This document shows positions 60,701-64,000 of a DNA stretch of 64,000 nucleotides, piece after piece (positions within the stretch are counted from its first letter, which is position 1; every line of letters starts with the position of its first letter). Below the pieces are notes generated by a model, which was given only the letters and a program-made list of their open reading frames with translations, searched no databases and was not told the origin of the DNA. Location of the stretch: NCBI GenBank assembly GCA_947561585.1, contig CANNZV010000870.1:124001-188000 (forward strand), given 5' to 3'. This DNA comes from Caprella mutica (taxonomy: Eukaryota > Arthropoda > Malacostraca > Amphipoda > Caprellidae). A program made the translations under genes and the position numbers.

Positions 60701-63700
60701 AGAATATTACGACTCTTCATTACAATGTTGCGATCCGCTATTAGAATGTTGCGACTCTCTATTAGAATGTTACGACTCTTCATTACAATGTTGCGATCCG
60801 CTAATAGAATGTTGCGACTCTCTATTAGAATGCTACGACTCTTCATAACAATGTTGCGATCCGCTATTAGAATGTTGCGACTATCTATTAGAATGTTACG
60901 ACTCTTCATTACAATGTTGCGATCCGCTATTAGAATGTTGCGACTCTCTATTAGAATGTTACGACTCTTCATTACAAAGTTGCGATCCGCTATTAGAATG
61001 TTGCGACTCTCTATTAGAATGTTACGACTCTTCATTACAATGTTGCGATCCGCTATTAGAATGTTGCGACTCTCCATTAGAATGTTACGACTCTTCATTA
61101 CAATGGTGCGATCCGCTATTAGAATTTTGCGACTCTCTATTAGAATGTTGCGACTCTCCATTAGAATGTTACGACTCTTCATTACAATGTTGCAATCCGC
61201 TATTAGAATTTTGCGACTCTCTATTAGAATGGTACGACTATTCATTACAATGTTGCGATCCGCTATTAGAATATTGCAACTCTCTATTAGAATGTTACGA
61301 CTCTTCATTACAATGTTGCGATCCGCTATTAGAATGTTGCGACTCTCTATTAGAATGTTACGACTCTTCATTACAATGTTGCAATCCGCTAATAGAATGT
61401 TGCGACTCTCTATTAGAATGTTACGACTCTTCATTACAATGTTGCGATCTGCTATTAGAATGTTGCGACTCTCCATTAAAATGTTACGACTCTTCATTAC
61501 AATGTTGCAATCCGCTATTAGAATTTTGCGACTCTCTATTAGAATGTTGCGACTCTCTATTAGAATGTTACGACTCTTCATTACAATGTTGCGATCTGCT
61601 ATTAGAATGTTGCGACTCTCTATTAGAATGTTACGACTCTTCATTACAATGTTGCAATCCGCTATTAGAATGTTGCGACTCTCCATTAGAATGTTACGAC
61701 TCTTCATTACAATGTTGCAATCCGCTATTAGAATGTTGCGACTCTCTATTAGAATGTCACGACTCTTCATTACAATGTTGCGATCCGCTATTAGAATGTT
61801 GCGAATCTCCATTAGAATGTTACGACTCTTCATTACAATGTTGCGATCCGCTATTAGAATGTTGCGAATATCTATTAGAATGTTACGACTCTTCATTACA
61901 ACGTTGCAATCCGCTATTAGAATGTTGCGACTCTCTATTAAATGTTACGACTCTTCATTACAATGTTGCGATCCGCTATTAGAATGTTGTGACTCTCTAT
62001 TAGAATGTTACGACTCTTCATTACAATGTTGCGATCCGCTATTAGAATGTTGTGACTCTCTATTAGAATGTTACGACTCTTCATTACAATGTTGCGATCC
62101 GCTATTAGAATGTTGCGACTCTCTATTAGAATGTTACGACTCTTCATTACAATGTTGCGATCCGCAATTAGAATGTTACGACTCTCTATTAGAATGTTAC
62201 GACTCTTCATTACAATGTTGCGATCCCCTATGAGAATGTTGCGACTCTCCATTAGAATGTTACGATTCTTCATTACAAAGTTGTGATCCGCTATTAGAAT
62301 GTAGCGACTCTCCATTAAAATGTTACGACTCTTCATTACAATGTTGCAATCCGCTATTAGAATGTTGCGACTCTCTATTAGAATGTTACGACTCTTCATT
62401 ACAATGTTGCGATCTGCTATTAGAATGTTGCGACTCTCTATTAGAATGTTACGACTCTTCATTACAATGTTGCGATCCGCTATTAGAATGTTGCGACTCT
62501 CTATTAGAATGTTACGACTCTTCATTACAATGTTGCGATCTGCTATTAGAATGTTGCGACTCACCATTAGAATGTTACGACTCTTCATTACAATGTTTCA
62601 GTCCGCTATTAGAATGTTGCGACTCTCTATTAGAATGTTACGACTCTTCATTACAATGTTGCGATCCGCTATTAGAATGTTGCGACTCTCTATTAGAATG
62701 TTACGACTCTTCATTACAATGTTGCGACCCACAATGAGAATGTTGCGACTCTCCATTAGAATGTTACGATTCTTCATTACAAAGTTGTGATCCGCTATTA
62801 GAATGTTGCGACTCTTCATTAGAATTTTACAACTCTTCATTACAATGTTGCGATCCGCTATTAGAATGTTGCGACTCTCTATTAGAATGTTACGACTCTT
62901 CATTACAATGTTGCGATCCGCTATTAGAATGTTGCGACTCTCTATTAGAATGTTACGTCTCTTCATTACAATGTTGCGATCCACTAATAGAATGTTGCGA
63001 CTCTCTATTAGAATGTTACGACACTTCATTACAATGTTGCGATCCGCAATTGGAATGTTGCGACTCTCTATTAGAATGTTACGACTCTTCATTACAATGT
63101 TGCGATCCGCTATTAGAATTTTGCGACTCTCTATTAGAATGTTACGACTCTTCATTACAATGTTGCGATCCGCTATTAGAATGTTGCGACTCTCTATTAG
63201 AATGTTACGACTCTTCATTACAATGTTGCGATCCGCTAATAGAATGTTGCGACTCTCTTTTAGAATGCTACGACTCTTCATAACAATGTTGCTATCCACT
63301 ATTAGAATGTTGCGACTATCTATTAGAATGTTACGACTCTTCATTACAATGTTGCGATCCGCTATTAGAATGTTGCGACTCTCTATTAGAATGTTACGAC
63401 TCTTCATTACAAAGTTGCGATCCGCTATTAGAATGTTGCGACTCTCTATTAGAATGTTACGACTCTTCATTACAATGTTGCGATCCGCTATTAGAATGTT
63501 GCGACTCTCCATTAGAATGTTACGACTCTTCATTACAATGTTGCGATCCGCTATTAGAATTTTGCGACTCTCTATTAGAATGTTACGACTCTTCATTACA
63601 ATGTTGCGATCCGCTATTAGAATGTTGCGACTCTCTATTAGAATGTTACGACTCTTCATTACAATGTTGTGATCTGCTATTAGAATGTTGCGACTCTCTA

Positions 63701-64000
63701 TTAGAATGTTACGACTCTTCATTACAATGTTGCGATCCGCTATTAGAATGTTGCGACTCTCCATTAGAATGTTACGACTCTTCATTACAATGTTGCAATC
63801 CGCTATTAGAATGTTGCGACTCTCTATTAGAATGTTACGACTCTTCATTACAATGTTGCGATCCGCTATTAGAATGTTGCGACTCTCTATTAGAATGTTA
63901 CGACTCTTCATTACAATGTTGCGATCCACTATGAGAATGTTGCGACTCTCCATTAGAATGTTACGATTCTTCATTACAAAGTTGTGATCCGCTATTAGAA
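45751..64000. repeat. 63-bp satellite with 21-bp subunits and higher-order blocks, continues beyond right edge
   Basis: The unit has three 21-bp subunits beginning TTAGAATGTTGCGACTCTCT, TTAGAATGTTACGACTCTTC and TTACAATGTTGCGATCCGCT. There are about 290 units in view. Rare variants mark higher-order copies: TTTCAGTCCGC occurs at 46741, 48568, 51279, 53169, 54934, 56824, 59028 and 62597. Segments of several hundred bases are identical in translation between 46742-47362, 51280-51900 and 54935-55555. Both strands have open frames up to 955 codons, a result of the stop-free unit, and are not annotated as genes. Confidence 0.97.

Noticed and set aside
59029..61896. 955-codon open frame on the minus strand (RNILIES/RNILIAD/RNIVMKS repeats), with 544- and 621-codon frames on the plus strand nearby
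   Set aside because: The 63-bp unit is divisible by three and has no stop in several frames, so both strands stay open at once. Frames break where indels occur, and start positions follow repeat edges. No promoter or introns seen.

Overview
The window is eukaryotic, AT-rich and intron-rich, most likely from an insect. The only cellular gene I can support is the 5' half of a giant muscle protein gene, the projectin/twitchin family (Drosophila bent), on the minus strand. No other host gene, rRNA, tRNA or CRISPR array was recognised. The order of insect cannot be named from the sequence.

Layout, right to left along the gene. A GC-rich patch at about 26.27-26.56 kb is a candidate non-coding first exon. 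After a first intron of about 8.8 kb comes the ATG exon (ATG at 17374). Exons for seven I-set Ig domains follow (17.4-7.9 kb). Then comes a PEVK-like region rich in Glu, Lys and Pro, with many R-K-S-S and R-R-x-S motifs (7.2 kb to the left edge), and the gene continues out of the window. I placed splice sites by hand with reading frame kept across every junction. Between Ig1 and Ig2 lie two microexons (22 and 25 nt), each of which keeps frame alone but not together. All exons after Ig7 are whole multiples of three in phase 0, as expected of cassette exons.

From 26.6 kb to 45.7 kb there is no gene, only mobile-element debris and tandem repeats: a MITE, a Tc1 element (29043-30673) with a TA duplication and very long inverted ends, dispersed repeats, a small foldback element and several minisatellites. 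The most striking locus is 39.75-45.71 kb, a four-level nest. A mariner-type element is split by a foldback element, which is split by a hAT element with an exact 8-bp target duplication, which holds a 30-bp minisatellite and a decayed Tc1/mariner copy with arms of about 510 bp.

Three foldback elements (15836-16825, 37076-37455, 40539-45405) share a terminal motif and have arms built of 15-16-bp units with a common GGWAARTT-like core and an element-specific suffix. This looks like one family with diverging arms and is the best candidate for something not yet described.

From 45.75 kb to the right edge (more than 18 kb) the sequence is one satellite with a 63-bp unit made of three 21-bp subunits, organised in kilobase-scale higher-order blocks. 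Its long open frames on both strands follow from a stop-free unit divisible by three and are not treated as genes.
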